Notes: generated from the letters alone by a model not told the origin. 64,000 bases of DNA from Lepidostoma basale (GCA_022606425.2 JAHDVF020000211.1:4991001-5055000), one strand, 5' to 3'. Counted from the stretch's first letter, positions 29,214 to 39,210 are shown. Translations and numbers: made by a program.

Positions 29214-29385
29214 GTAGTTAAACTCCTCCTAAACGCCTGGATCGTTTTTGATGATTTTTTTGTGTGTATTTGTGTGGGTCCCTGTATGATTTAAATTCAC
29301 AATTGGACCTGTTAGGTGGCGCTATGTTCTGGTTCAAGAAAAAAAAAATTTCGGGCAGGACGTCTCTCGGGTCAGCTAGTATAAT
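29214..29385 (-). repeat. LINE-tail-like repeat, reverse copy of the 227-706 family
   Basis: On minus the leader CTAGCTGACCCGAGAGACGT is followed by the CAATTGTGAATTTAAATCAT segment and AAAATCATCAAAAACGATCC, ending GGAGGAGTTTAACTACATAC. A single body unit, so the tandem expansion at 263-706 is specific to that copy. Confidence 0.6.
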
Positions 29386-29704
29386 ATATAATTTCTTAAA
29401 ACAAATTTTTAAAATCTTTTTGGAAAAAAATGTATATTTGCGTTTTTGTTTTTTTTTTATAACATAACATTCAAGTAAAATAATAAATTATTTATTATAA
29501 ATTCATGGTTTATGCGGAAACACTGATATCCAAACCTTTGTGATCCTTTATTATTATGCTCTATTTTAAAGAAGATTGACTTTCTATCACTCAAAGATTT
29601 ATGCACATTTATCTAAGAGATCTTATTTAAGCACCGTGTTATCTACTTAATTAATGTTTCATTTATTTTAAAATGTTAATAATGAAAACAGAACAAAAAT
29701 ATAT
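29386..29704. other. AT-rich, nothing recognised
   Basis: A short T1-like scrap (TATCTAAGAGATCTTATTT) lies at 29608. No gene. Confidence 0.3.
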
Positions 29705-29930
29705 TGTACTTTCGTATGAAGCACTTAATTTGTGGCTTGGCATTATTAAAAGTGTATTTATATTTGAAACAAAAATAATTTAATTCCAATTTGTTTTATG
29801 GCTTCAACCGGTTTCGGTAGCTCGATGCCATTACATCTGCCATGACATCTTTTGGTCACGTAAGTTGTTGTTAACACTGGAATTCGATAATGATATTTAT
29901 AAATAATTAAAATATAGATTCTTAGACTTT
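29705..29930 (-). repeat. Family B element with decayed hammerhead motif
   Basis: CGTATGAAGCACTTAATTTG as in 22840. The minus strand shows GGCATCGAGCTACCGAAACC then GGTTG. Stem II has mismatches and the CTGATGA heptamer is missing (ATGTAA abuts the stem), so this copy looks dead. Confidence 0.55.
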
Positions 29931-30295
29931 TTAAACTTTCCACTTCCAAAAGTGGAAATATGCATATTAATTAATTAAAAATAATTTTATGAATATTTTT
30001 CCTGTTCCATAAACTATTTACGTACAGTAACAATAGGACAAGCATACCCTTGTGCGCCTGCCATCTTAGCTTTCTTGAGATAAAATAAATAAAACAAACA
30101 CGATTCCAAATGTAACATCAAAAATTTCATTATTCATGTAGCTTTTCACAAGAACTTTTATGGTAGGCGGTTTGTGGTTAAATTTCATCTTGCAATAAGA
30201 TAACCAGAGATCTCTGCCACTGATTCGAGCCGCAATATACTGACGAGAGGATGACTTCATTCTACGAAACATACAAGGATGTCCTTCAGGTGTTT
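29931..30295. other. Nothing firm
   Basis: A small T1 5' scrap (CCATCTTAGCTTTCTTGAGA, 30060) and AT-rich DNA. Confidence 0.3.
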
Positions 30296-31010
30296 TAAAA
30301 TTCGTCTTACAAAATCCTTGTTTGTTTCACGTTTCACCTTAATAAGGCTTTATCAAAACGTTAAACGAAAGATAATATTTTTTGAATGTATACATAAACT
30401 TGTATACGAATACTGGATTTCACCCATTGCGGGTTATCAATTCATGATTTAATTGTATCTCAATAGAGACGAAGATGCAAATTTGAAACTGAATATGGTT
30501 GATCAAGGTGTTTACAGGACTTATGACCTGTCATTGGTTGTTCTATCTATTGAGATACAATTAAATCATGAATTGATAACCCGCAATGGGTGAAATCCAG
30601 TATTCGTATACAAGTATATGTATACATTAAAAAAATATTTTAAGCATATCTGGTCCAAGTTTGGCATATAGATAGGAGTGACATCTCCAGGCGGCTTCTA
30701 ACAATGCGCTAATGGCGGGGTAGCCTTTCACATTGTGTTAAAAAGATGTTCTGCTTAATGCTTAATAAACACAAAATCTTCATAGATGGCGTTAGTATGT
30801 AGATTATATAGAGTAATCTTAGAGATTAACATATATAATCAAATCTTCATAGATGGCGCATTGAAACTGACATGTGAATTCTGGTGTTGGACTTAAACAT
30901 ATACAACTTGCAAAAAATTGTCAGACATGGTCATAAGAAAGGTGGGATGGGGCCTGTTGTAATTACATAAAGCGTGCGCTTAACCCAACCAATGACAGGA
31001 AGATAATAAA
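30296..31010. repeat. Family J: 65-bp-arm foldback plus adjacent unit
   Basis: 30401-30465 (TGTATACGAATACTGGATTT first) and 30547-30611 are reverse complements over about 65 bp. The centre carries GGTTGATCAAGGTGTTTACA. 30620-31010 holds the other segments of the family (GATAGGAGTGACATCTCCAG, AATGGCGGGGTAGCCTTTCA, ACATAAAGCGTGCGCTTAAC), which lie in opposite order and orientation at 48990-49403. A TTGATAA/GAAAC hairpin lies at the left edge. Confidence 0.65.
30328..30356 (-). ncRNA. Hammerhead-like core, U3/A8 variant
   Basis: Minus: TTGATAA (30356-30350), spacer A, GCCTT-ATT-AAGGT stem, GAAAC (30335-30331), GTG. The C3 and G8 positions of the consensus are U and A. The triplet reads GUG, not cleavable in standard hammerheads, so probably inactive. 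Confidence 0.4.
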
Positions 31011-31147
31011 CTGATTAACCGGTTCAATGCTACCGGTAGCGTTTTCCGGCATTGCTCTTTCGCATATCGGCATAGTACGATGGTGTTAATGAACGTATTG
31101 TTATTTCGACGATTAAAAAAAATATATCCTCTCATGTCAGAAGAAGT

Positions 31148-31510
31148 CTCAGTGTGATTGTCACACTGTCATTGGTCTGATCTAAAATTCACGACCTTCG
31201 TGGCCGAGTGGTAAGTGCATTGACTGCCACCCCGAAGGTTCCGGGTTCGATTCCCGGCGAGGGCATTGTAATTGTCACACTGTATTTGGTCTGGTGTAGA
31301 ATTCACGTGACAATAAAATGGCGATAAATTAGCTACCTATCACATGTCTCGAGAATCGCTATGATAGCTATAATACCCTTTACATCGATTTGGCTCATGC
31401 TGTCATGATGTATAGAGCGATTCACCAAAATAATAATAAAAAATAATAGTAATAAAATGGCGATAGATTAGCTACAAATCACATGTCACGAGAATCAATA
31501 TAACAGCTAA
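31148..31510 (+). mobile_element. S1 SINE nested inside an older S1 SINE
   Basis: A complete S1 copy (31192-31435) has TGGCCGAGTGG and GGTTCGATTCC boxes and ends with AAT repeats. It is preceded by an S1 body scrap (CAGTGTGATTGTCACACTGT, 31151) that stops at AAAATTCAC and followed by the continuation AATAAAATGGCGATAGATTA (31446). The inner copy therefore inserted into the body of an older one. Its promoter boxes are consensus, one of the youngest SINEs here. Confidence 0.75.
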
Positions 31511-31591
31511 AAACAAATTGTATACAGTAATTGGTTTCAAATCGTAATGTATGTGTAATGTAATCTATAAGTTAAATACAAATTTTAAAAT

Positions 31592-31730
31592 TGGAATTAA
31601 ACACTTTTAAAACGTTGTATAAAACCACTTTATTTTGAGTCAGGCTATACACAAACTGATCTGACTCAAGCGCTCCTGACTCAAAATAAAGTGGTTTTAT
31701 ACAATGTTTTAAAAGTGTTTAATGCTAATT
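31592..31730. repeat. Foldback repeat without hammerhead motif
   Basis: TTAAACACTTTTAAAACGTT and TATAAAACCACTTTATTTTG on the left are matched in reverse complement on the right up to AAAAGTGTTTAATGC. The centre repeats GAGTCAGG-type words (TCTGACTCAAG, CCTGACTCAAA). One or two mismatches only, so recent. Confidence 0.65.
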
Positions 31731-32487
31731 TTCAATATGTCAAACCACCAAGTAATAGCTTCTTTCCAAAGTTTAAATACAAAGTGTTTTATTATTTTAT
31801 ATCTATAAGTTTAAATAGTTTAACCACAAAGTGAGTGCTTCACATGAAAATTTAATACAATATATTTCTAACTACGTTTTTGTACGCTTCATAACCACTT
31901 GCGTTTTTTGCGGCTCCAAGGGGTGTATCTAATGCGTGCTGAAGTCAATACTCTGGAGAATTCACGAATTGTCTATTAACGGCATATTCCCAAGCTCTCG
32001 CGTTCCGCAGGTGATCCAAGACTATGCATCATTCATCATCTTAAAACTTCCGTCCGCTCTGACAGCTCGTGACATGTGCTGGAGAGCAATACGAGATCTC
32101 TTTTTACGTTTGTGACTCCGAATTTAGGATCTATCTATAACTTGATATTTTGGGAAGTAGAATTTTAAAAAATTTACCAACCTGTGTTTACAATCGGATT
32201 TTTAAATTATCCCATAAATTATGTGTACTGGTTTTATTATACTTATATAATAATAAAAAAACAATGACCAGTGCTTTTGAGGGAAAAATTAATAGGAGAA
32301 AACATGATACGGTCAAATCAATAGTGAGAGAAGTATCTAAGGAAATAATAGCATAGCGTGGTGAATAATTCTTTCTCCCTATGAGACGGTGTTGTGTTGG
32401 TACATAAAATGTGTATGTATTTATTTTACATTTACATAAAATAAAATTAACTGAATTGTCATTTAAAATTAACTAATGACCTTTTTT
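31731..32487. other. Unique DNA
   Basis: 31880-32110 is of balanced composition (CCAAGCTCTCGCGTTCCGCA) and unique. A 68-codon plus frame (32150-32356) has no known domain. Confidence 0.3.
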
Positions 32488-32630
32488 TCATATATGTTTA
32501 GTTTCATTCCACTTGTTCTTTTATTTTCGACCGGTTTCGGCAAATCGCTGCCGTCTTCCCAGTGAGCTGCAGAAATCGGTCGAAACTAAAAGAACAAGTG
32601 GAATTCGACTAAATATATAATATTAATATA
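32488..32630. repeat. Family D foldback with hammerhead-like remnant
   Basis: GTTTCATTCCACTTGTTCTT and AAAAGAACAAGTGGAATTCG are inverted arms. The minus strand has GGCAGCGATTTGCCGAAACC then GGTCG, with stem GGCA/TGCC and a GUC triplet, but the heptamer is degraded to GGGAAGA. Arms share the AAATATATAAT edge with 46525-46706. Confidence 0.6.
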
Positions 32631-32694
32631 TTTTTCCTTCCTTTATTTATTTATTATACCAATAAGTTTCGATTAACAATATTAATATTTGCGG

Positions 32695-32902
32695 AGTAGA
32701 TCCAGAAGAAGATACTGGAGGGACCATGTAGCCCGAATGGATAGTGACAGACTCGCATATACAACCTCTTATGAATTCCCCTCCGATCACCGCTCACCTG
32801 GAAGACCGCCTAAGAGATGGAGGGACAGCTGGACCTCATCATCCCACGAGACATGATTTCTATGTCACAGATCGTCAGATCTTTTGAAAGAAGAAGAAGA
32901 AA
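32695..32902 (+). mobile_element. T2 LINE tail
   Basis: The plus frame reads Ser-Arg-Arg-Arg-Tyr-Trp-Arg-Asp-His-Val-Ala-Arg-Met-Asp, Leu-Ala-Tyr-Thr-Thr, Pro-Gly-Arg-Pro-Pro-Lys-Arg-Trp-Arg-Asp-Ser-Trp, then a stop and a GAAGAAGAAGAA tail. Nearly the same as 50822-51035. Truncated 5' end. Confidence 0.75.
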
Positions 32903-32956
32903 ATGAATATTAATATTATGAATCTATATTCACTATATAAAAACAAAAGAAAAAAG

Positions 32957-33486
32957 GCAACAAAGTGAATGGTGCTCTTAAAGTTGTCATCGCAAACAAA
33001 AACCTATCCAAAAAATCTAGAATGGCAGTGCACAATGGTGTTCTTCTACCGACCTTTATGTATGGAAGCGAAGCATGGAACTGGCAAAAGAAGGATGAAA
33101 GTTGAATAAATGCAGTAGAAATGAGATCTCTTAGACGAATGTGTGGATACTCTGTGTATGATAGAGTGTCGAATGAAAATATAAGAAGTGGAATGCGGTG
33201 CGAATGATGGTGTTATGAACAAAATAATGAAAGGATCATTACGATGGTTTGGACATATGGAAAGAATGAATGAAGAAACAATGGTAAAAAAAGTAAATGG
33301 AACCAGAAATAGAGAAAGACCGAAGAAAACGTGGCACGATTAAAAAGTCAGAGAAATCGACGCGCGTGCATGACACGATGTATGAATGTTGAGGAATCGA
33401 GAGAAATATGTCAGGAAAAAAAGTGTGGCAGTCCTTTTCTTTCTGCCTACCCCTTCGGGGCGACGGCGTGATGGTTAGTTAGTTAG
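32957..33486 (+). mobile_element. T1 LINE 3' fragment, 530 bp
   Basis: Runs from Val-Ile-Ala-Asn-Lys-Asn-like codons and Met-Ala-Val-His-Asn-Gly-Val-Leu-Leu-Pro through Tyr-Gly-Ser-Glu-Ala-Trp-Asn-Trp-Gln-Lys-Lys, Leu-Arg-Arg-Met-Cys-Gly and Trp-Phe-Gly-His-Met-Glu-Arg-Met to GATGGTTAGTTAGTTAG. Frameshifts at about 33106, 33188 and 33340. One of the longest T1 copies. Confidence 0.8.
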
Positions 33487-34132
33487 AAAAAAAAATGATG
33501 GTTTGAATTATTTTTTCAGTCATCAGTGTAGGAGTGAAGCTACTTGTTTCCGCGTAATAATATAATTTCTACAGATATCTTACACATTTAGGCGGTATGA
33601 AATGAATCACGCGGTGAATGGGTTATTTAGAAGGCAAATTAGTCATGCGTCCCAATCAAACAGCGTCGGAAGGCGGAAGTGCCTCCCAAACTGTAACAAA
33701 TCGTTTTGTGGACGCTTTATGACGGCTCTAATGACATGCCGCGGGACCGCCAGTCACTTATTGTCTCCCGGTATCACAATATGTTCCTAACACTAAATAC
33801 TAAGGCTTCACGGTACGCGACTAAGTTCCTGGGAACCAAACAACCGCGGTCCGCACCCCGGACTCCATTATGATGCCTTCTATTATCTGTAGGCTAGTAA
33901 TAAACAGTCGTATTTATCAGGAAGTCAATTGAAACACCTTACAAGAAAACAAATACTTTACATACAGACATTATTGTATATATTCCCTTTTGAGTACCGG
34001 ATAATCCCACGGGAATCGCTTGTAAAAGAAATACTAAGCACATAGTTACAGGTACGCGAGTTGAACTAAAGAACCCCTATACAGTGTTTGATAGTGTTTA
34101 ATACTGGAATATTGTTTCGTTCTTAATATAAA
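33487..34132. other. Unique DNA with GC island 33590-33890
   Basis: The island (GGCGGAAGTGCCTCCCAAAC, ACATGCCGCGGGACCGCCAG) is not repeated. A 62-codon plus frame is unremarkable. Possibly host regulatory sequence. Confidence 0.3.
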
Positions 34133-34226
34133 TTATAATATAAATAGGCAAAAACCCGGTTGTCCCCAAGAAAGAGTAAAATAATATTCTGAATCCAAGA
34201 GATCGAGGAAGGAATAGTTCATAGAA

Positions 34227-34790
34227 TTTGGTTCTGATTCTGAATCTACGAGTATTATGCTGGAGAGGGTTACAAAAAATAATTCCGAGGTATCTCTACA
34301 GGAGGGAGTATGGTAGTTATCCGTGGCTCTATCCCACGGCATTTCTTTTAGGAATGCTCGGAACCAATTCTTTACAGCTACGAAGAGTTGGGCATCTCAT
34401 TACCCAAATTAATCAGAGGATATTTCGAGAACTCGGCCGTACTAGAGGGTGTTGGTCTTTTTGTCCCTGATAGATTTCTCCGACAGCAACAGCACATATT
34501 GTTTTACCTACCGGCCACCAGAACCAACCTGCCTCTGGTGACACCGGTGGGAAGAGCAATTAGTCTGCTGAACGCGGTCTCCTCGGAGATCGACGTCTTT
34601 CATATTAGTGAAGGTACGCTCAGGAGACAAATACTCTTGATTTTAGAAAGTATCTTGTCTTCCTAATGTCGAACCATCTCTAATGCGTTCCTGGTACTAT
34701 GTTGTATTTTTATAATATTTTTCCTGTACTCAATAGATGCCTTAAACATTTTGCTGTTTGTAATATCTTTTGAGTTAATAAACCGATTTG
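34227..34790 (+). pseudogene. Jockey-like LINE 3' end
   Basis: Plus frames, with shifts, give Tyr-Arg-Arg-Glu-Tyr-Gly-Ser-Tyr, Leu-Gln-Leu-Arg-Arg-Val-Gly-His, Pro-Val-Gly-Arg-Ala-Ile-Ser-Leu-Leu-Asn-Ala and a stop, then a 3' UTR (CTAATGCGTTCCTGGTACTA) ending near TTAATAAACCGATTTGATTT, which includes an AATAAA-type signal. Same element as 1127-1745; its terminal part recurs at 55858-56027. Only the last part of ORF2 remains. Confidence 0.75.
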
Positions 34791-34800
34791 ATTTATTCTG

Positions 34801-35041
34801 ATTATTGTATGACAGAAGTGTGGAAAACTATTTGGTATTGTTAATTGCGAAATTTTAACGTGTGTAGAAACAATTATTTACATTGAAAGTTACTTATATT
34901 TGCATTTAACACCTTGTCACACACATTCGTCAAATATATATCATTTCTACTGTTAAATTTAAGTAAAAAAAATAATTTTAGATAAACTTAAGGCATTGAC
35001 GCTGTGAAATTCCATAATGACGAATTTTTTTTGTGAATTGA
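34801..35041. other. AT-rich, nothing recognised
   Basis: No features. Confidence 0.3.
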
Positions 35042-35160
35042 AACACTGTTTTTCCACTTTTGAGTTTATTTTTCTCGACATGTTTCGAAGGCTTGGGTTA
35101 AGGTGTAAGCCTTCGAAACACGTCGAGAAAAATAAACTCAAAAGTTGAAAAAACAGTGTT
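35042..35160. repeat. Family F foldback with hammerhead-like half-sites
   Basis: ACACTGTTTTTCCACTTTTG ... TTCTCGACATGTTTCGAAGG faces AGCCTTCGAAACACGTCGAG ... AACTCAAAAGTTGAAAAAAC. The minus-strand half has CCTTCGAAACATGTCGAG, with GAAAC and a GUC triplet, but no CTGANGA. Arms about 53 bp with few mismatches. Confidence 0.6.
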
Positions 35161-35249
35161 CTCTTTCATAAAAATATCATTTAAATTTTAAAAGATGCGG
35201 ACGTTAAGGATGATGGTGAGGAATACGGCTATCTGCGAAATATGCAAAT

Positions 35250-35376
35250 ATGCTACCGTCCCTCCGGAAGACCGCCAAAGAGATGGAGGGATTGCTGGGA
35301 GTTCGCCTCCCAGGAGAGGCCAGCCTGATTACAGGAGCAGACCAAGGTCTAAAAGAAGAAGAAGAAGAAGAAGAAA
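35250..35376 (+). mobile_element. T2 LINE 3' end
   Basis: CCGGAAGACCGCCAAAGAGA encodes Gly-Arg-Pro-Pro-Lys-Arg-Trp-Arg-Asp. It ends in AAAGAAGAAGAAGAAG. Short 5'-truncated copy. Confidence 0.7.
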
Positions 35377-35399
35377 TATAAATTAAATAAATAAAATAT

Positions 35400-35909
35400 T
35401 ATTGGGTTGACACAGTTCAAGTGTTAATTGTAGTGTGGGGTGAAGTGTAATCCGAGCCTGCCCTTTCCCTTTCCCTTGAAGCACTTCCGATCACGTCACT
35501 TCCGACTGCAATAACTAACCCAGGCGTCCCTCCCCGCTCGATCCCAGGACCACACGCGAGGACACAATTTATGGGAGACATTCACTTCTCACGTATCCAG
35601 GAAAAAATTCCGATTCTCACGAGCTTTTAGGAGCTGCGTAGGTTGATCTAGATGCAGCATTTTTAGAATAATTAATTTCGATATTAATATGTTGATATTT
35701 ATACAATTCCGTTTGTTACTAAATTATATCCCACGAATTTTTTATATGCTTCAATCCCAAAGATCGGTTTGCTGCAAAGAGTAATATTTACTGGTTTTTG
35801 GATTACCACTTGGGCCTTTGATGTGGTAGTTTCTCGTTTCTTTCCACATCTTTATTTACAGCAGGTTATTTAATCTCAAGTACTGTATATATTTTTAAAA
35901 CTATTTATT
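35400..35909. other. Unique DNA
   Basis: 35440-35650 is GC-richer (CCAGGCGTCCCTCCCCGCTC); the rest is AT-rich. No gene. Confidence 0.3.
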
Positions 35910-36070
35910 CTTATGACATGCGATAGGTAGCTGCTAGTATATTGCCATTTTTATTGTCCTGTGAATTTTACCACACCAAATCAGTGTGTTTTCTTTTTCA
36001 TATAGTCATCACCGGGAATTGGGGACTTCGTTGTGTTAGTCATAGCTGTTACCACTTTGTCGTGTTGAAC
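35910..36070 (-). mobile_element. S1 SINE, old copy
   Basis: ATTGCCATTTTTATTGTCCT, GTGAATTTTACCACACCAAA and the head remnant GTTACCACTTTGTCG align with S1. The B box has decayed (CGGGAATTGGG). Confidence 0.55.
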
Positions 36071-36099
36071 CTCTTTATACTTTATACATATTTTATGCT

Positions 36100-36320
36100 T
36101 ATTTAATAGTTAAATAAAATGATGTTTTATAACTACTTCCACTTTTGTCTTTATTTCGACAGCAACAGGTTTCGCCAGGCTCGCTGGCATAGACAGACTG
36201 GTGACACTATTGTAAACCTAGTCCCTTATATACTTACAGATTAGAGGTGGAAGTAGTTAAAAAACATCGTTTTATTTAATTATTATTTAAAATGAACTTC
36301 AAGAGATTTCAGTAAAATCA
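36100..36320 (-). repeat. Family C foldback with hammerhead-like core
   Basis: Left arm AAAATGATGTTTTATAACTA and right arm TAGTTAAAAAACATCGTTTT. Minus: GCCAGCGAGCCTGGCGAAAC then CTGTTGC. Stem II is a perfect 5 bp; the heptamer reads CTGTCTA instead of CTGANGA. Also at 17130 and 47516. Confidence 0.6.
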
Positions 36321-37000
36321 TTTTATGCTTGTATCTTTAAACCTTAAAGTAAGGATATTTTATTCATTAATTATACTTTATATTATCAAGTCTTTACTCT
36401 CTGAAACTGGTAATTATTTAAATATATTATGTTTACGATAGAAAACAAAATCATACGCTTTATAACTTAGGATTTTATATTATTTTGATTAACTTTATTT
36501 AATTAGCACTGTGGTGTCAGAACCCCCCTTTCCACGTGATTTAATAATACATTAATAATAATTAATATTTTATACTTTCTTATCAATGTTTACCTTGATA
36601 AGAAAGATTGTTACCTAGATTTTTTTAAATGTATTGAAATGTGTACAAAAACATAGTTTAGATAAAAGGGACATATAATATAAACATAAACTAACCAATT
36701 GCATATAAATATTAGAGTCAAAATATTAAAATCAAATACTAGTATATTTAAAAAAAACGTATTGTACAATATAACATTACTGAAAAAAAAAATACAAAAT
36801 ATAATAAATTATTTTAATTCCTTATGGTATTTTGCATTATTGCAAAAAAATGTTTATCTGCTTACATTTTTTGATTATTTATTATCATGTAAATACATAT
36901 GATGGTGTTTTATCGTTATGTAAATGCCAGACTTGTCTTAACCTTAATAATAAATATAACTATGTACATTATAAGAACAGTGTTGTACTGTCTTAGGGCG
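36321..37000. other. AT-rich, nothing recognised
   Basis: AT-rich with a short inverted repeat (TTATCAATGTTTACCTTGAT, 36580). The 67-codon frame is a chance product of A-rich sequence. Confidence 0.35.
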
Positions 37001-37300
37001 GTCCCTTCTGATAGGTGACATCCCATGGCGGTACATTTAGATCATCTGGATGAGTATTTATTTTGGAGCCGGTTGTACCACTGCGACACGTGTGGCGGTG
37101 GGCGGCCGTGGCCACGTGGGCGGCTGACTAGTGACGAGATCCGAAGGGCTCATTAAGCGCGCCGCTAGCGGTGGGCCTATGACACTCAGGCTAATACCTA
37201 AAACTCATTATTGCCAAATTACAAGTACCGAAGTTTGTGATTAAGGAATTGATGGCGTATAAGAGGCCAAATTCGTTTAACAATAATTATAGGCACGCCA
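37001..37300. promoter_or_regulatory. GC island with two CACGTG E-boxes
   Basis: GCGACACGTGTGGCGG and GTGGCCACGTGGGCGG (about 37083 and 37108) each hold CACGTG, then TCATTAAGCGCGCCGCTAGC. Unique in the window and noncoding. An enhancer-type role is inference. Confidence 0.25.
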
Positions 37301-37373
37301 TAGTTTTAAAAATGTGATTGCAAAAGAATTAATACAAAAGTTGTATTGGTTAACTAGTACTAGTCATATTTAT

Positions 37374-37938
37374 GGTTTCTTGAACAATGATGTAATACTC
37401 CATATAAAATAATTAATACGAATGAAAACGTCAGTTTTCTAGAAATATTATTATATTTATGGGGATGACATGTTTCGCCCTACTGAAGGGGGAGTAAGGG
37501 GGATCCTATTGACTCTTCGAGCGGTGCATGGCCATCACCGTGGTTATGGCTATGCTACGCTGAAGGATTGATCTGATCCCAAGTACCTATCCAGACCTCG
37601 GCTTTGGTCTTCCCTGGAAACTATGCGAAATGTTACAGATCGAGTGTGAATAACCTCGGTGGATAATATTGATGCATAGGCTAACGTGGAAGGACACCTC
37701 GCCAACCCGTCTGGCAAGCGTGGCGTTGTAATGCCAACCACCCCCCGTATAACATTTCATACATGGAGAAGTATGAGGGAGGCCTATGTCCAGCAGTGGA
37801 CGACAACGGCTGTTAAAGAAGAAGACATCTAATGTTTAATCACATTTGATAATGCCTTAGAAGGGCGAAACATGTCATTTCTAGAAACTATGATTTAAAA
37901 CTTCTAGAAAACTGACGTTTTCATTTGTATTAATTATT
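37374..37938. repeat. Family A palindrome split by a LINE fragment
   Basis: Left arm 37374-37480 ends at GACATGTTTCGCCC. The right arm resumes at 37841 (CACATTTGATAATGCCTTAG) and ends GACGTTTTCATTTGTATTAA. The LINE lies between them, at the turn of the palindrome. Copies without insert show the arms directly joined. Confidence 0.7.
37481..37840 (+). mobile_element. LINE 3' fragment inside the palindrome
   Basis: The final coding stretch reads Gly-Gly-Leu-Cys-Pro-Ala-Val-Asp-Asp, the C-terminal signature of many insect LINEs (GGAGGCCTATGTCCAGCAGT). A GAAGAAGA tail follows. Upstream, AACCTCGGTGGATAATATTG and the GC-rich part match nothing else here. A 40880-40960 minus fragment has the same terminal signature. 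Confidence 0.6.
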
Positions 37939-38214
37939 ATTACTTGTATTTTATTAACTAATTATATTGTCTTTATCGATATATAATTTCCCATGTTTAA
38001 TGTTTTTCTCTTCTCAGTTTCAGGTTAGGCCTTGGATCAATTAGCAGCAAAGTCTCCATCGGTCTTTTGCAGCTCTCCTCAGCTCAACATATGGCACACG
38101 TAATGTTAAATATCATATAATCAATTAATATAACATAAATTATGTATTTTTAGTGCATTTTAAAATTACAAAAAAATAAACCGTCGCCCTCGAACTCGCC
38201 CTTGGATGCCATTA
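37939..38214. other. Nothing recognised
   Basis: AT-rich. Confidence 0.3.
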
Positions 38215-38806
38215 TATTTATTCAAAATGTTAATTTCAATGCAGCAGCGAGACTCATTAAAGGCATTCCAAAAAAGTCCCATATAACACAACATCTCAAA
38301 GAACTTCACTGGCTTAAAAGTCCAGAAAGAATCCCGTATAAACTCTGCTGGACAGTCTTCAAAGCGCTACATGGAATGGCCCCAAGTAATATATCTGATC
38401 TCTGTATAATGGACAGCCTAAATTCAAGGAAATCCACACTTCGCTCGGCGAACTCCTCAGCAATAGGAAGATTAGTTGAGCCGAAGCGTTGCCCCAGTAC
38501 AAATTTCGGGGATCGAGCGTTCGCGGTAGCCGGTCCATCAGCTTGGAACAATCTTCCTTCACACCTTAGATGCATAAATGATCCGACAGATTTCAGATCT
38601 AAATTGAAAACCCATCTTTTTCATATGTCATACCCAATTTAAACATTTATACTTTGTTCTACTATACTTTTAAACCGATCGCTTTTAAAACAGTCAGACT
38701 TAGATTTTTAGATTTAAAACACGTCTTAATGCGCCCTTGAGGTGATTACATCACAAAAACGGCGCTTTAAAAGTTAGCATATTATTATTATTATTATTAG
38801 CAATAA
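38215..38806 (+). mobile_element. CR1/L2-like LINE 3' part, 146-codon open frame
   Basis: The plus frame to 38642 reads Ala-Ala-Ala-Arg-Leu-Ile, His-Leu-Lys-Glu-Leu-His-Trp-Leu, Arg-Ile-Pro-Tyr-Lys-Leu, Phe-Lys-Ala-Leu-His-Gly, Gly-Asp-Arg-Ala-Phe-Ala-Val-Ala-Gly-Pro-Ser-Ala-Trp-Asn-Asn-Leu-Pro, and ends Leu-Lys-Thr-His-Leu-Phe. This is the diagnostic C-terminus of CR1/L2-type ORF2. The 3' UTR has the hairpin 38731-38766 and an ATT-repeat tail. The frame is undamaged but the catalytic domains are missing (5' truncation). A near-identical 3' copy is at 56858. Confidence 0.85.
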
Positions 38807-38877
38807 AAACATTATAAATATATGTATTTTATCTTCACTGATAAGGTAAATTTTAATTTATATTTAAATATAAGTAT

Positions 38878-38934
38878 TACCGCCCTTGAGGTGAGTTATT
38901 CACGAAAACGGCGCTATACAAATTAGCCTATTTA
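38878..38934 (+). mobile_element. CR1/L2-like LINE solo 3' hairpin
   Basis: CGCCCTTGAGGTGAGTTATT then TCACGAAAACGGCGCT keep both stems of the 3' hairpin with a different loop. A severely truncated copy. Confidence 0.6.
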
Positions 38935-39210
38935 CAGGGTGCGGCAGCATAACTTTCTTCTTTGAATGCGCGCCATTCAGTCGGATGATGTCGTAGCGGA
39001 GCGCCAGTGGTCTCGTTCGAGAGGCGGAACTATAGTTTTGTACATCATCATGAGTTGGAACAGTGAGGAGCGTGCGTTTGCCGTTGAGGCCTACTTTTCG
39101 AACGGGTGTTCAATGGTGCGGCAGCATAACTTCCTTTTTTCAAAACTTAATAAAACCCATTGTAGAATCAATTTTTTTTTATAATCCCGAAGTTATGCTG
39201 CCGCACCCTG
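38935..39210 (+). mobile_element. DNA transposon deletion derivative, 21-bp terminal repeats
   Basis: CAGGGTGCGGCAGCATAACT (38935) and its complement ending at 39210 match over 21 bp with one change. A second copy of the left end lies internally at 39116-39135, just after the coding remnant, marking a deletion join. 276 bp in all. No exact target-site duplication was found. Confidence 0.7.
39050..39184 (+). pseudogene. Transposase N-terminal remnant
   Basis: Met-Ser-Trp-Asn-Ser-Glu-Glu-Arg-Ala-Phe-Ala-Val-Glu-Ala-Tyr-Phe-Ser-Asn-Gly opens the frame, then the sequence runs into the duplicated terminal repeat. This start (Glu-x-Arg-Ala-Phe-Ala-Val-Glu-Ala-Tyr-Phe) is the N-terminal helix-turn-helix of a common insect transposase group. 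44 codons, no catalytic domain. Confidence 0.65.

Noticed and set aside
31592..31730. Hammerhead motif in this foldback
   Set aside because: No GAAAC or CTGANGA is present; it is a different kind of palindrome.
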